Below, one piece after another: positions 16,901 to 24,450 of a stretch of DNA of 64,000 nt. A program made the translations under genes and the position numbers. Source of the DNA: Bacteroidales bacterium UBA3297 (GTDB lineage: Bacteria > Bacteroidota > Bacteroidia > Bacteroidales > Paludibacteraceae); assembly GCA_002362105.1 (NCBI GenBank), contig DETD01000030.1, forward strand, positions 9,054-73,053. The letters are read 5' to 3'. The notes beneath the pieces were generated by a model. It had not been told where the DNA came from. It saw only the letters and a list, made by a program, of their open reading frames with translations, and did no database searches. Every line of letters begins with the position of its first letter. Positions within the stretch are counted from its first letter, which is position 1.

Positions 16901-17111
16901 GAAAACTGTTGTCAATTACTCGGCCTTCCGTGTCGGTAGTGTATGTCTTGAAAGTCTGATTGTTTTGCTTAATGGTGATCTTGAAATTTTGAATAGGGGC
17001 ATTAAGTGTGTCAGAAATCTCAAATGTCAATACACCTTGTGAATATGCTGAAGGCATACACAACAGTGCCGATAAAAAACAAAAAAGAATTTTAATTAAT
17101 GATTTCTTCAT
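13971..17111 (-). CDS. Large type B T9SS substrate with Big_2 domain
   Basis: The 1046-residue secreted protein starts at ATG 17111. An upstream in-frame start at 17150 would precede the predicted transcription start. A signal peptide (MKKSLIKILFCFLSALLCMP) is followed by many repeated beta modules of about 90-110 residues, carpet-like with conserved Tyr and FKFLHDG blocks. A poly-Asp tract, a Big_2 Ig-like domain (VKSIKLSGKDCIIYGESVEI), a (KD)n linker and a gliding-motility-type C-terminal domain follow (TAFTPHEKDGANDDFMPGY, ending KKGTIQLYRK). The last is the type B sorting signal. It is probably a large surface or extracellular protein, perhaps adhesive, exported with the OmpA and PorP/SprF proteins encoded downstream. 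Confidence 0.85.
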   Translation of the reverse strand: MKKSLIKILFCFLSALLCMPSAYSQGVLTFEISDTLNAPIQNFKITIKQNNQTFKTYTTDTEGRVIDNSFPAGEYTYYIGYGDLTTGSFSVKNGEPTWINLDYRRVSIHFKDEKGNPSSGNSVTLYKKNADGTRTKIGKRESGTDGKVLFVVPEGLYSYEASNGITDFVVSDKNINTDVSTSSKLITYPTKFRFVKEGKPIKVYAKDIAVSQFQNGTYVNFGLVLAHGTTVQNGYTLYSLTDNKISCPVGEFQYTVSTKDYGTITGTFNINSKTSQTNNIVDIVLPNDDDDDDDDDDDDDDGDGDNGEYKDKDFHVHFNVVSCEDSTPLKDIICGYAETGKAIHNYKSTNDDGLLTYTVKGGIYDFSVRDENLDKVLINKDTIISICLPITNLPNYRRVLFRFFHDGKQFHPQSIDHIYIGKYIKYSNFTTLTKYTDYYPIADTDGLNKYTDTLYLPEGKYSYRFDIEESFHKETYETDFTIEKDTAVKYIDFDIQDQYTVDLYVLNADSTPVNGVYYYEIMKDGKSVTPTNYSKQSDKKGYKQFLTTGGSHTFSAAGTTHTLEIKNDTTLYFILGKTRNVFFKFLHDGEIINPDIMSMDILKEEELYFYLTSTKTNGNYVFDKPAPLEAGHYTSEYYFNDKIEGTSVSYKVNQIFEINPGESDTTIYFVVPVKRTVDIQIKDAKGSNVVGVYATIEKQTEKGGWTEVFEGLFHTQLMSDVDGIVHDQLVPGHYRIKILDIVREFDITDYDLKFSINSDVTLFNVVFKFLYSDDNTPVKNLPFTLLKGSSFYANLTSGTSGSAKTECESGTYSFNFNNGISHDETYAVYSDTTFVIYIDRPVPVKSIKLSGKDCIIYGESVEISATITPKNATLKDIEYSIDNFDLAKISTDGTLTAKESEESGYVTVTATAKDGSGVVGTLRVHIGESCDDEDPKDPEDKDKDKDKDKDKDKDDDGGNKPKVEEYKDNIMIPTAFTPHEKDGANDDFMPGYSVIIYNRSGDVICDSNNGWDGTYKGVTADAGVYIYVLKLKDGRVKKGTIQLYRK
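14251..14296 (-). repeat. (Lys-Asp)n linker repeat
   Basis: Tandem 6- and 12-bp units on the minus strand (AAGGATAAAGAC type) encode a run of KD pairs between the Big_2 domain and the sorting domain. It is probably length-variable and calcium-binding or disordered. Confidence 0.75.
16209..16250 (-). repeat. Poly-Asp triplet repeat
   Basis: Fourteen consecutive GAY codons, mixed GAT and GAC, encode an uninterrupted aspartate run within the type B substrate. The codon mixing reduces simple slippage. Confidence 0.9.
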
Positions 17112-17147
17112 ATATAGTTGTTTATTTGTCGCACAATACTCTAGTCG

Positions 17148-17155
17148 CAAATTTA
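17148..17155 (-). promoter_or_regulatory. -7 promoter box of the type B T9SS operon
   Basis: TAAATTTG on the minus strand, 37 bp before the ATG at 17111. It argues against translation from the longer open frame starting at 17150. Confidence 0.5.
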
Positions 17156-17339
17156 ATGGGTTTACCAGTTAAATTTATATAGGGCAATCTCAATAAATTC
17201 GGTTTTGAAATAAAGGTTCAAAAACAAGTGTAAAAATACAAATAATTTTTCAAAATATCCTCTTAGGACCAGAAATCTGGGTGTGAAAATCGAGTCAGAT
17301 ATACCCCCGGGTCTTTATAGAACTCTGCCAACTTGTACT

Positions 17340-17347
17340 TATCTTTG
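17340..17347 (+). promoter_or_regulatory. -7 promoter box of cdd
   Basis: TATCTTTG fits TAnnTTTG, 16 bp before the cdd ATG. TTTA occupies the -33 position. Confidence 0.5.
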
Positions 17348-17362
17348 CAAAAAACTTTTATT

Positions 17363-17833
17363 ATGAGACAACTTGTAAAAACCATAAAATACGAGGCGCT
17401 CGACGAGTCTGATTTTTCTGCGGAAGAGCGTATGTTGGTCGACTCTGCCAAAGAGGCGGTCAAGGGCTCTTATTCCCCCTATTCGCATTTTTCGGTGGGG
17501 GCAGCCGTTTTGCTCGACAACGGGGTAGTGGTCAGGGGTGCCAATCAAGAAAACGGCGCTTATCCTAGCGGACTCTGTGCCGAGCGTACCGCCCTTTTTG
17601 CCGCTGGGGCCAATTATCCGGGGCAGAAGGTGGTTGCCATCGCAATTGCCGCCTATACCGACGGACGTTTCCTGCCCGAACCTATTACCCCTTGTGGCAG
17701 TTGCGCGCAGGTGATGGCTGAAACAGAAGCGAGGGCCGGACAACCAATGAAGATTCTTCTTTATGGGGCCAACGGCTCTTATCGGATTAGCGGTGTCGGT
17801 TCCATACTTCCGTTCGCTTTTTCTTTGAAATAA
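17363..17833 (+). CDS. cdd: Cytidine deaminase
   Basis: The 156-residue protein has both zinc-site motifs, C72-A-E74 (LCAERTALFAAG) and P110-C111-GSC114. It hydrolyses cytidine and deoxycytidine to uridine forms in pyrimidine salvage, in the cytosol. I start it at ATG 17363; an upstream TTG at 17333 overlaps the predicted promoter. It is followed after 64 bp by lptB, which has its own -7 box. Confidence 0.93.
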   Translation: MRQLVKTIKYEALDESDFSAEERMLVDSAKEAVKGSYSPYSHFSVGAAVLLDNGVVVRGANQENGAYPSGLCAERTALFAAGANYPGQKVVAIAIAAYTDGRFLPEPITPCGSCAQVMAETEARAGQPMKILLYGANGSYRISGVGSILPFAFSLK

Positions 17834-17866
17834 GCGTTTTCTATCGTTTTTTCCGATTATTTGTAC

Positions 17867-17874
17867 TATTTTTG
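17867..17874 (+). promoter_or_regulatory. -7 promoter box of lptB
   Basis: TATTTTTG, 23 bp before the lptB ATG. The -33 position is only T-rich. Confidence 0.35.
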
Positions 17875-17897
17875 TATCAAATGGTTATTGATATACA

Positions 17898-18839
17898 ATG
17901 AGTGAATTTAACGAACTCACTAGCAGCTCTAACGCTGGTGTGAAGAACGACAAGTTTGTTGCAAATGCGGTCGGTGGGTCGATGGTGCTACGTACCGAAG
18001 ACCTAGTGAAGACCTATGGCGAACGAACAGTTGTAAACCACGTGTCAATCAACGTTAAGCAGGGCGAGATTGTCGGACTTCTTGGACCTAACGGTGCCGG
18101 AAAAACGACAACTTTCTATATGACTACCGGCCTTATTGTTCCTAATGCGGGAAAAATCTTCCTCGATGATCAGGAAATCACGAGTTTGCCCGTTTACAAA
18201 CGTGCCCAGCTGGGTGTCGGTTATCTGGCACAAGAGGCTTCGGTTTTCCGTAAAATGACGGTTGAAGACAACATCAAGTCGGTGCTCGAAATGACCAATT
18301 TCTCGAAGGAATACCAAAAGGAAAAACTAGAGAGCCTGATTTCGGAGTTCAACCTCGAACACGTCCGCAAAAACTTGGGTGACCGTCTGTCGGGTGGTGA
18401 GCGCCGCCGTACCGAAATTGCACGCTGTCTGGCTATCGAGCCGAAGTTCATCATGTTGGATGAACCGTTTGCCGGTGTCGACCCTATTGCGGTGCAAGAT
18501 ATTCAAGACATTGTTTGGAAGTTGAAAGATAAAAATATCGGTATTCTTATCACCGACCACAATGTGGACGAGACGCTTATGATTACCGACCGCGCCTATT
18601 TGCTGTTTAAGGGGCAGATCCTTTTCCAGGGTACGCCAAAGCAGTTGGCCGATAATCCGGAGGTGCGCGAGAAGTACCTGGGTCGTGACTTTGAGCTGAA
18701 GGAACACAAACCAGAGGGTGAAGTCGACGAAAGCAAGAATGAACTTTTCTCTAGAGATTCACTTAAAAAGGAAATTGAAGAAAAGGAACGCGAGCTGAAG
18801 CGGCTGTACGACACCTTTGAGGGGTTGGGCAACAAGTAG
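17898..18839 (+). CDS. lptB: LPS export ABC transporter ATPase LptB
   Basis: The 313-residue ATPase has Walker A GPNGAGKT (63-70), the Q-loop area GYLAQEASVFRKMTVEDN, the signature LSGGERRR, Walker B IMLDEPFAGVDP and the switch His in ITDHNVDE. FRKMTVEDN and FAGVDP are typical LptB features. It powers lipopolysaccharide extraction from the inner membrane with LptFG. It is longer than the roughly 240 residues of enteric LptB. About 30 residues precede the ABC fold, with an alternative start at Met29, and a charged, helical tail of about 45 residues follows (KKEIEEKERELKRLYDTF). A terminator hairpin lies downstream. Confidence 0.93.
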   Translation: MSEFNELTSSSNAGVKNDKFVANAVGGSMVLRTEDLVKTYGERTVVNHVSINVKQGEIVGLLGPNGAGKTTTFYMTTGLIVPNAGKIFLDDQEITSLPVYKRAQLGVGYLAQEASVFRKMTVEDNIKSVLEMTNFSKEYQKEKLESLISEFNLEHVRKNLGDRLSGGERRRTEIARCLAIEPKFIMLDEPFAGVDPIAVQDIQDIVWKLKDKNIGILITDHNVDETLMITDRAYLLFKGQILFQGTPKQLADNPEVREKYLGRDFELKEHKPEGEVDESKNELFSRDSLKKEIEEKERELKRLYDTFEGLGNK

Positions 18840-18925
18840 GCTTCCCCGTGGTCTTGCTTATGCAGACTCTCAAATGACCTGAACCCGATTCGTTTTTTTT
18901 GACAGATTTTACATTTATTGATATT

Positions 18926-18961
18926 GGGAGGTTTTTCGTTGCGAAGCGCCTCCCTTTTTTT
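18926..18961 (+). terminator. Terminator after lptB
   Basis: GGGAGG (18926-18931) pairs with CCTCCC (18949-18954) around an inner TTCG/CGAA stem, followed by seven T. It ends only 14 bp before the next ATG, so it could also act as an attenuator for that gene. Confidence 0.65.
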
Positions 18962-18974
18962 ATCCTAAAACAGC

Positions 18975-19685
18975 ATGAAAAAAGTCTTTCTTACAGCATT
19001 GTTAGCCGCCTTTTCGTTTGGTGGCGCGTTCTCGCAGCTGTCTGTTACCGCTGGTGGCACTTATTCCAAGTGGCAGGACGATTTCACCTCTTACCGTGCC
19101 GGCTTCAATGTGGGCGCTCTTTACCAGGCTTTGTCCGATTCCACTCCGTTCACCCTGACCGGAGGACTCCAACTGCTTAACAGGGGCGTTTGTCTCAATG
19201 GGAAAAAAGACATTGAGGGGGGCGGCGAATATAAGTTCAGGGTGAGCCTCTATTCTGTACATGTGCCTCTTACGGTGGGTTACAAACTGCGTTGCTGCCA
19301 TAACACTGTCTTGGTAAATCCACAGGTCGGACTTTATGCCGACTATGGGGTGTATGGCAGAATTTCCGAAGATGGGGAAATATCACATCTCGGAGGGGTT
19401 GAACACTATAAGCAGGGCAAGTTCGACGGTAAGAATCCGTATTCCGAAATCCAGAAGCTGGAATACCAGGGCGTAAAGAATTTCGAGCGGTTCGACTGGG
19501 GGCTGCATGCGGGCGTGCAGATTGGCCTGTCGAAGCATATCTACCTATACGGAGGGTACGATTATGGTATGAACAAGGTGTGGGAAAACATCTATTTCAC
19601 CCCTAAGTTCTCGTCGTTTTATCTGAATCTCGGTTACCTTTTTACCCCTTCCGTCAGAAAGGAACCAGTGTTGAAGGAAATCTAA
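18975..19685 (+). CDS. Outer-membrane beta-barrel protein, unknown role
   Basis: The 236-residue protein has a clear signal peptide (MKKVFLTALLAAFSFGGAFS). Alternating beta strands rich in Tyr and Gly follow (YRAGFNVGALYQAL, HVPLTVGYKLR, YLYGGYDYGMN), with a strand near the C-terminus (FYLNLGYLF). This pattern fits the PorT-like/OMP_b-brl families. I cannot assign a substrate. It is flanked by terminators on both sides and is probably transcribed alone or by readthrough from lptB. Confidence 0.65.
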   Translation: MKKVFLTALLAAFSFGGAFSQLSVTAGGTYSKWQDDFTSYRAGFNVGALYQALSDSTPFTLTGGLQLLNRGVCLNGKKDIEGGGEYKFRVSLYSVHVPLTVGYKLRCCHNTVLVNPQVGLYADYGVYGRISEDGEISHLGGVEHYKQGKFDGKNPYSEIQKLEYQGVKNFERFDWGLHAGVQIGLSKHIYLYGGYDYGMNKVWENIYFTPKFSSFYLNLGYLFTPSVRKEPVLKEI

Positions 19686-19719
19686 AGGTCTCCGGGGTGT
19701 CGACTCATAGTAGAAACAG

Positions 19720-19754
19720 AAACGGCGTGTTGGTTAGCCAACACGCCGTTTTTA
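19720..19754. terminator. Bidirectional terminator
   Basis: A perfect 14-bp stem (AAACGGCGTGTTGG and complement) with loop TTAG has T-runs on both strands. It serves the convergent beta-barrel gene and tsf. Confidence 0.88.
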
Positions 19755-19776
19755 TTGGTTGAATAGGTATTCCCGA

Positions 19777-20769
19777 TTACTCAGCGTTCAAAGTGAAGCG
19801 CTTGAAAGAAGTAACGGTCAAACCCTTGCTCTGGCTGTCCATGTACTGGGTCATGTTCAACTTAGGGTCACGGTTGTATTCCTGGTTCAACAAGCAGTTT
19901 TCCTTGAAGAACTTGTTAACCATACCGGCAGCGATGTTCTGGATCATCTGTTCTGGAAGGTTTGCAGCCTTTTCTTCTGCAACAGTCTTCTTGATTTCGC
20001 GAGCCTTAGCGCCGTCTTCAGCAGTAATCCAACCCTTACCGATGTTAGATTCGATGTGCTCTTCGCTGTCAACGTGTGCAGGGTTGATGCCGGCCTTCTT
20101 CAAAGCCTGCTCAACAGCCTTGTCGATCTGGTTCTGCTTAGCCTTCTCAACAGCGTTTCTCTTTTCAGCCTCAACAACATCGGCAGGAAGAGAAGCCTCG
20201 TCAAGAGAAAGTGGGTTCATAGCAGCAACCTGCATAGCAACTTCCTTCTTAACGTCGTTAGCAACGTTAGCCTGGTTGAAAGCAACGATGGTAGCCAACT
20301 TGTTTCCTGGGTGGATGTAGGCAACTACGTCAGAACCTTCAACGAAAGTGAAGAAGTCCAATTCGAGTTTCTCACCGGTAACACCACTTCTTTCAGTAAC
20401 CTTAGCGCTGATTTCCTCGCCGTCGAGCTTCATAGCCTTCAAAGCGTCGAGGTCAGCTGGCTTGTTCTGGAGGGCAACGTTCAAGATGTCCTGGGTCAGC
20501 TTGATGTGGCCTTCGTTCTTAGCAACGAAGTCGGTCTCGCACTTCAAAGCAACGATAGCCGCATAGTTGCCGTTAACGCCGGCAAGAACACAACCTTCAG
20601 CTGCTGTTCTTTCACTTCTTTTTGCTGCAATAGCCTTACCTCTTTCGCGGATAAGCTCCATTGCTCTGGTTTCGTCACCATTTGCCTCTTCAAGGGCCTT
20701 CTTAACGTCAGACAAACCTGCGCCGCTCTTTGCGCGCAAAGCCTTGATCTGTTCTATTGTAATTGCCAT
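19777..20769 (-). CDS. tsf: Elongation factor Ts
   Basis: The 330-residue protein begins MAITIEQIKALRAKSGAGLSD, with DVKKALEEANGD and KCETDFVAKNE, the EF-Ts core that exchanges GDP for GTP on EF-Tu. The C-terminal half has the long coiled-coil insertion normal for Bacteroidota, explaining why it exceeds the 283 residues of E. coli. It lies 91 bp after rpsB, separated by a hairpin that may adjust expression. Confidence 0.97.
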   Translation of the reverse strand: MAITIEQIKALRAKSGAGLSDVKKALEEANGDETRAMELIRERGKAIAAKRSERTAAEGCVLAGVNGNYAAIVALKCETDFVAKNEGHIKLTQDILNVALQNKPADLDALKAMKLDGEEISAKVTERSGVTGEKLELDFFTFVEGSDVVAYIHPGNKLATIVAFNQANVANDVKKEVAMQVAAMNPLSLDEASLPADVVEAEKRNAVEKAKQNQIDKAVEQALKKAGINPAHVDSEEHIESNIGKGWITAEDGAKAREIKKTVAEEKAANLPEQMIQNIAAGMVNKFFKENCLLNQEYNRDPKLNMTQYMDSQSKGLTVTSFKRFTLNAE

Positions 20770-20801
20770 TTTAATGCTTGTTTGTTTTAGATTTTAATTA
20801 A

Positions 20802-20831
20802 ATAAAGTCTCCTCATTGGGGGAGACTTTAT
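20802..20831 (-). terminator. Hairpin between rpsB and tsf, likely attenuator
   Basis: A perfect 11-bp stem (ATAAAGTCTCC and complement) is followed on the minus strand by only a broken T-tract (TTTAATT). Partial termination would lower tsf relative to rpsB. Confidence 0.55.
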
Positions 20832-20860
20832 CTATATTTATGTAGAAGCGGTTAAGCTAA

Positions 20861-21658
20861 TTACTCAGCTTTAGTCTCTTCGTTAGCCTTTCTAGCTGCC
20901 TTAGCGCCGCGACGTGGCTTTGCTTCGCCTTCTTCGTTGCCCTTGTCAGCCTCTTCAGCCTGCTTTTCAGCCTTACGCTCGTCCAAGCCTTCCTGGATTG
21001 CGCTGTCGAGAGCGGTCAAGATAACGTCGATGCTCTTGGTAGCGTCGTCGTTAGCTGGGATAACGTAGTCGATGTTAGCAGGGTTAGAGTTAGTATCTAC
21101 AAGACCGAATACAGGGATGCCAAGGCGGTTAGCCTCCTTAACAGCGATGTGTTCCTTCATTACGTCTACAACGAGAAGGGCAGAAGGAAGGCGGGTCAAG
21201 TCAGCGATGCTGCCCAAGTTCTTCTGCAACTTGTCCTTCTGACGTGAAATCTGGAGTTTCTCACGCTTTGAAAGGTTAGCGAAAGTACCGTCGTTGGTCA
21301 TCTTGTCGATGTTGGTCATCTTCTTAACAGCCTTACGGATGGTAGGGAAGTTAGTCAATGTACCACCTGCCCAACGCTCAGTAACGTATGGCATCTGAAC
21401 GGCTTCAGCCTTCTCTGCAACGATTGACTTTGCCTGTTTCTTTGTAGCTACAAAAAGGATTTTTTTGCCCGATTTCGCAATTTGCTTCAATGCGGCAGCA
21501 GCCTCATCTACTTTAACTACGGTTTTGTGAAGATCAATAATATGGATACCGTTACGTTCCATGAAAATATATGGAGCCATTGCTGGATTCCATTTGCGCT
21601 TCAGGTGACCAAAGTGGCAACCTGCTTCTAACAACTCATCAAAATTAGTTCTTGACAT
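20861..21658 (-). CDS. rpsB: 30S ribosomal protein S2
   Basis: The 265-residue S2 includes LLEAGCHFGHLKRKWNPAMA near the start and ALLVVDVMKEHIAVKEANRLGIPV later. A C-terminal extension of about 45 charged residues (KAARKANEETKAE at the end) is unlike the short E. coli tail. It follows rpsI by 151 bp, with a palindrome in between, and precedes tsf, the usual rplM-rpsI-rpsB-tsf order of this phylum. Confidence 0.97.
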   Translation of the reverse strand: MSRTNFDELLEAGCHFGHLKRKWNPAMAPYIFMERNGIHIIDLHKTVVKVDEAAAALKQIAKSGKKILFVATKKQAKSIVAEKAEAVQMPYVTERWAGGTLTNFPTIRKAVKKMTNIDKMTNDGTFANLSKREKLQISRQKDKLQKNLGSIADLTRLPSALLVVDVMKEHIAVKEANRLGIPVFGLVDTNSNPANIDYVIPANDDATKSIDVILTALDSAIQEGLDERKAEKQAEEADKGNEEGEAKPRRGAKAARKANEETKAE

Positions 21659-21736
21659 TGTTTTTTCTTTTTTAATCGTTTACTTTCTTTTTCTTTTACA
21701 AACGGTGGGGTAGTTACCTTAGTGGCAAGTCCTCAT

Positions 21737-21753
21737 CGTTTAGATACTAAACG
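21737..21753. promoter_or_regulatory. Small palindrome in the rpsB leader
   Basis: CGTTTAG-ATA-CTAAACG gives a perfect 7-bp stem in the 151-bp gap upstream of rpsB. S2 often represses its own leader RNA, so this could be part of such a structure; I see no further support. Confidence 0.3.
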
Positions 21754-21809
21754 TTGCTCTTTTCAGTGTCGCTTCATTCAATGGCATGAATAGCAACATC
21801 CACCAAGAA

Positions 21810-22196
21810 TTAACGTTTGCTGAACTGGAATTTCTTTCTTGCTTTTGGCTGACCTGGCTTCTTACGTTCAACCTCACGAGCATCGCGGGTCAAGAATCCT
21901 TCAGACTTCAAAGCTGGCTTGTTCTCTGCGTTAATCTTTACCAATGCGCGGGCAATGGCAAGACGAAGTGCTTGAGCCTGGCCTGTGATACCTCCACCGT
22001 CAAGGTTTACCTTGATGTCGTACTGCTCAGCAACATTCAGCTTGTTCAATGGCTGCTTTACAACGTACTGGAGCAGGCTTGATGGGAAATAGGTTTCAAG
22101 CTCTTTCTTGTTGATAGTAATCGCACCTTTGCCTTCGCTAACATAAACACGGGCTACGGCCGATTTTCTTCTTCCAATGGCGTTAATTACTTCCAT
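21810..22196 (-). CDS. rpsI: 30S ribosomal protein S9
   Basis: The 128-residue S9 has the expected opening INAIGRRKSAVARVYV and the basic tail ending KARKKFQFSKR, which reaches the P-site tRNA. It is 5 bp after rplM, with which it always pairs. Confidence 0.97.
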   Translation of the reverse strand: MEVINAIGRRKSAVARVYVSEGKGAITINKKELETYFPSSLLQYVVKQPLNKLNVAEQYDIKVNLDGGGITGQAQALRLAIARALVKINAENKPALKSEGFLTRDAREVERKKPGQPKARKKFQFSKR

Positions 22197-22201
22197 ATTT
22201 A

Positions 22202-22663
22202 TTAATTAATTGCGTTTAAATCGATTACTTTTGGCTGCTGCGCTTCTTGCTTGTGCTCGTTGCCAGCATATACATACAGATTGTTGATCAATTGGTCAGC
22301 AAGCTTGTTCTTAGGGAGCATACCCTTTACAACCTTACGGATCAACTTTGCAGGATTGTCGTTCAATACCTTGCCTTGAGCAACTCCTTTCTGTCCGCCT
22401 GGGTAACCAGACCATGATAAATAAATACGGTCAGTAAGTTTGTTACCGGTGATTTTTACTTTTGCTGCGTTGATGATTACTACGTTGTCACCGCAGTCCT
22501 GGTTTGGAGTGAAACATGGCTTGTACTTGCCTCTAAGGAGCTTAGCTACCTTTGAGCACATTCTACCAAGTACAAGGTCGGTGGCGTCGATCAACACCCA
22601 CTCCTTTTTCTTCTGTGCTTCTTCTTTGCTTACAGAGATGGTTTTGTAACTTAAAGTATCCAC
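22202..22663 (-). CDS. rplM: 50S ribosomal protein L13
   Basis: The 153-residue L13 begins MDTLSYKTISVSKEEAQKK from a GTG codon; the same N-terminus is typical of Bacteroidota L13, which fixes this start. KLLRGKYKPCFTPNQDCGDN and NHxx-region equivalents are present. It heads the rplM-rpsI-rpsB-tsf cluster, with a -7 box about 98 bp upstream. Confidence 0.97.
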   Translation of the reverse strand: MDTLSYKTISVSKEEAQKKKEWVLIDATDLVLGRMCSKVAKLLRGKYKPCFTPNQDCGDNVVIINAAKVKITGNKLTDRIYLSWSGYPGGQKGVAQGKVLNDNPAKLIRKVVKGMLPKNKLADQLINNLYVYAGNEHKQEAQQPKVIDLNAIN

Positions 22664-22760
22664 TGCTTTAAATTTTTAATTAATTAATGAATCTGTTCAC
22701 ACCTACCCCCATCGGGCAAACAGGGTATAGGATTTTAATTTGGATAATAATTTCGGATTG

Positions 22761-22768
22761 CAAAGTTA
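22761..22768 (-). promoter_or_regulatory. -7 promoter box of the rplM operon
   Basis: TAACTTTG on the minus strand, about 98 bp before the L13 GTG, leaving a leader of roughly 90 bases. The -33 position reads TTTT. Confidence 0.5.
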
Positions 22769-22823
22769 AACTAAATTATTGACTTAAAAAAACAATTTTG
22801 CCTTTTTTGCCTGATTCTTAAAC

Positions 22824-22860
22824 AAAAGAGGGGAAAATCTTTCGACTTTCCCCTCTTTTT
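22824..22860 (-). terminator. Terminator after the exbB-exbD operon
   Basis: A 13-bp stem AAAAGAGGGGAAA/TTTCCCCTCTTTT lies 22 bp after the last exbD stop; T-runs flank it on both strands. Confidence 0.82.
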
Positions 22861-22881
22861 ACTATTTAACTTCAACAAAGT

Positions 22882-23349
22882 TTAGTTGACTTTCTTCTTT
22901 GCTGTATAGTTAATCTTAAGTGCGTTGGCTTTACGCAATGCCTGTTTAACGTCGCTTATGATACCCATCTTGGTGTGTTCGTCCGCTTTCAGTGAAACAA
23001 TCATCAAACCTCTTTCCTCTTCCTTCATTGAAGCGTTTTGGCTTGCAATGTATGAAGAAACTTTTTCTGGGTCGCTCACAATGTCGTCGTCCAACTGTAT
23101 GCGTGAGTCGGTACCATACATTCTGTTCTGGGCGTTTGGTTCACCCACGTAAACGTAACGTACCAAACTCTTCTTTTCCAACTTGGTCAATTCAGTTGCC
23201 TGAGGCAAACCTATCGTTACTTTGTAGGTGTTTTCCTTCATATGAGTGGTACTCATGAAGAAGAACAACAACATGAACACGATATCTGGAAGAGACGCTG
23301 TACTGATGGCCTTAAGTTTTCGGCCGCCTTTTTTTCTAAATGTTGCCAT
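22882..23349 (-). CDS. exbD: ExbD/TolR family biopolymer transport protein
   Basis: The 155-residue protein has one transmembrane helix near the N-terminus (about 18-36), where ISTASLPDIVFMLLFFFM contains the conserved Asp that carries protons in ExbD. The rest is periplasmic. Together with ExbB it would use the proton gradient to energise TonB-dependent outer-membrane uptake. Its ATG overlaps the stop of the preceding exbD as TAATG. Confidence 0.92.
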   Translation of the reverse strand: MATFRKKGGRKLKAISTASLPDIVFMLLFFFMSTTHMKENTYKVTIGLPQATELTKLEKKSLVRYVYVGEPNAQNRMYGTDSRIQLDDDIVSDPEKVSSYIASQNASMKEEERGLMIVSLKADEHTKMGIISDVKQALRKANALKINYTAKKKVN

Positions 23350-23936
23350 TATTTACCTCCTCCGTATGTTTTAGGTTCTGCTTCTGATATTGCCTGTGGA
23401 TAAGCTTTTCGTATTGCTGCTTGTTGGTCGGCATCCAATTCGCTGTACGGCTTCTTGAAGGCGCTCATCGATTTTGCGTTACGCAATTCGTTGTAAGCGG
23501 CTACAAGCTCGTTCTGAACTTCAATGTAGCGCCCGTAGTCGGTACCACGGTCGTTCTGCAGTGAAATTACGTGGGCAGTTGCCACCATCGTTGTTCCAAG
23601 GTATGGAATGTTGACTGGTTCTGCCTCAGGGAGCTTTTCGTTTGAGCCGTCAGAAGAAATGAATGCTTTTGCCTCTTCTTTCAACTGTTTGACATCCATC
23701 ACCTCGCCGTTTACCATCAGGTCGTTGTTGCTATTCACAAGAATTTCCATGATGTTTCTTGGCTTGATATCGGTTATTTGGTCTGGCGTCTTTGGATCCT
23801 TCATTGGAGGAAGCTGACGCGACAGACCTTCATCGGTTGCCATTGTAGTTGTAACAAGGAAGAAAACGAGCAACAAGAAGGAGATGTCGGCCATTGAACT
23901 TGCGTTAATCTCTTGTACTTCTCTTTCTTTTTTCAT
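23349..23936 (-). CDS. exbD: ExbD/TolR family biopolymer transport protein
   Basis: This second ExbD-type protein (195 residues) has the helix SSMADISFLLLVFFLVTTTM (13-32), with the conserved Asp, and a larger periplasmic part. Two different ExbD proteins behind one ExbB are usual in Bacteroidota. No tonB gene follows here, so the TonB partner must be elsewhere. It is 14 bp after the small membrane protein. Confidence 0.92.
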   Translation of the reverse strand: MKKEREVQEINASSMADISFLLLVFFLVTTTMATDEGLSRQLPPMKDPKTPDQITDIKPRNIMEILVNSNNDLMVNGEVMDVKQLKEEAKAFISSDGSNEKLPEAEPVNIPYLGTTMVATAHVISLQNDRGTDYGRYIEVQNELVAAYNELRNAKSMSAFKKPYSELDADQQAAIRKAYPQAISEAEPKTYGGGK

Positions 23937-23950
23937 TTCCTATCCCTTTC

Positions 23951-24430
23951 TTACTTAAATTTCTTGAAAAATGGGCTTGCAATAATAGAAATTACAGCAA
24001 TACCAATCAGGATGTATGCTGTACGTAACAACATATCGCTAATCTTTAACCAGCCAGAGGTGTTCTCGTCACCTTCGTAACCGATGATGTGCATTGGAGT
24101 GCCGTCGCCAGTTGCGTAAGTGATAAGCATAATAAGGAGCATTACTCCAAAACCTCCCAGCATAATAAGGGTTTTACCACGTCCGTCACCGCTCAACTTT
24201 ACAATGAAGTTGCTGATAGCAGCAAAGATTGTTACGATGATGGTCAATGCTAACAAAATGTATATATAGCCCAAGAAGACGCCTGTGTTAGGGTCGTTAG
24301 GCTCTGTTGGCTCTTGCAAGTCACTCAGAACAAGTGATTCTGGAGACATTGCATAACATGCACCAATAACGATGACTGCAAGAACAATCAGCGCAATCAG
24401 CACAATGCCTGTCAATTTTTCGAGTTTCAT
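23951..24430 (-). CDS. Membrane protein of the exbB-exbD operon
   Basis: The 159-residue protein has about four hydrophobic helices: residues 8-27 (TGIVLIALIVLAVIVIGACY), 49-72, 86-105 and 134-152. I recognise it only as the conserved unnamed protein between exbB and exbD in this phylum. It is presumably an accessory part of the proton-channel complex; no motif supports more. Confidence 0.7.
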   Translation of the reverse strand: MKLEKLTGIVLIALIVLAVIVIGACYAMSPESLVLSDLQEPTEPNDPNTGVFLGYIYILLALTIIVTIFAAISNFIVKLSGDGRGKTLIMLGGFGVMLLIMLITYATGDGTPMHIIGYEGDENTSGWLKISDMLLRTAYILIGIAVISIIASPFFKKFK

Positions 24431-24450
24431 GCTTTTCTAATTGTTTTAGA

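Noticed and set aside
19759..20790. 343-codon open frame opposite tsf
   Set aside because: It mirrors EF-Ts exactly on the other strand, with Ser/Leu/Val-rich low-information sequence; tsf is certain.
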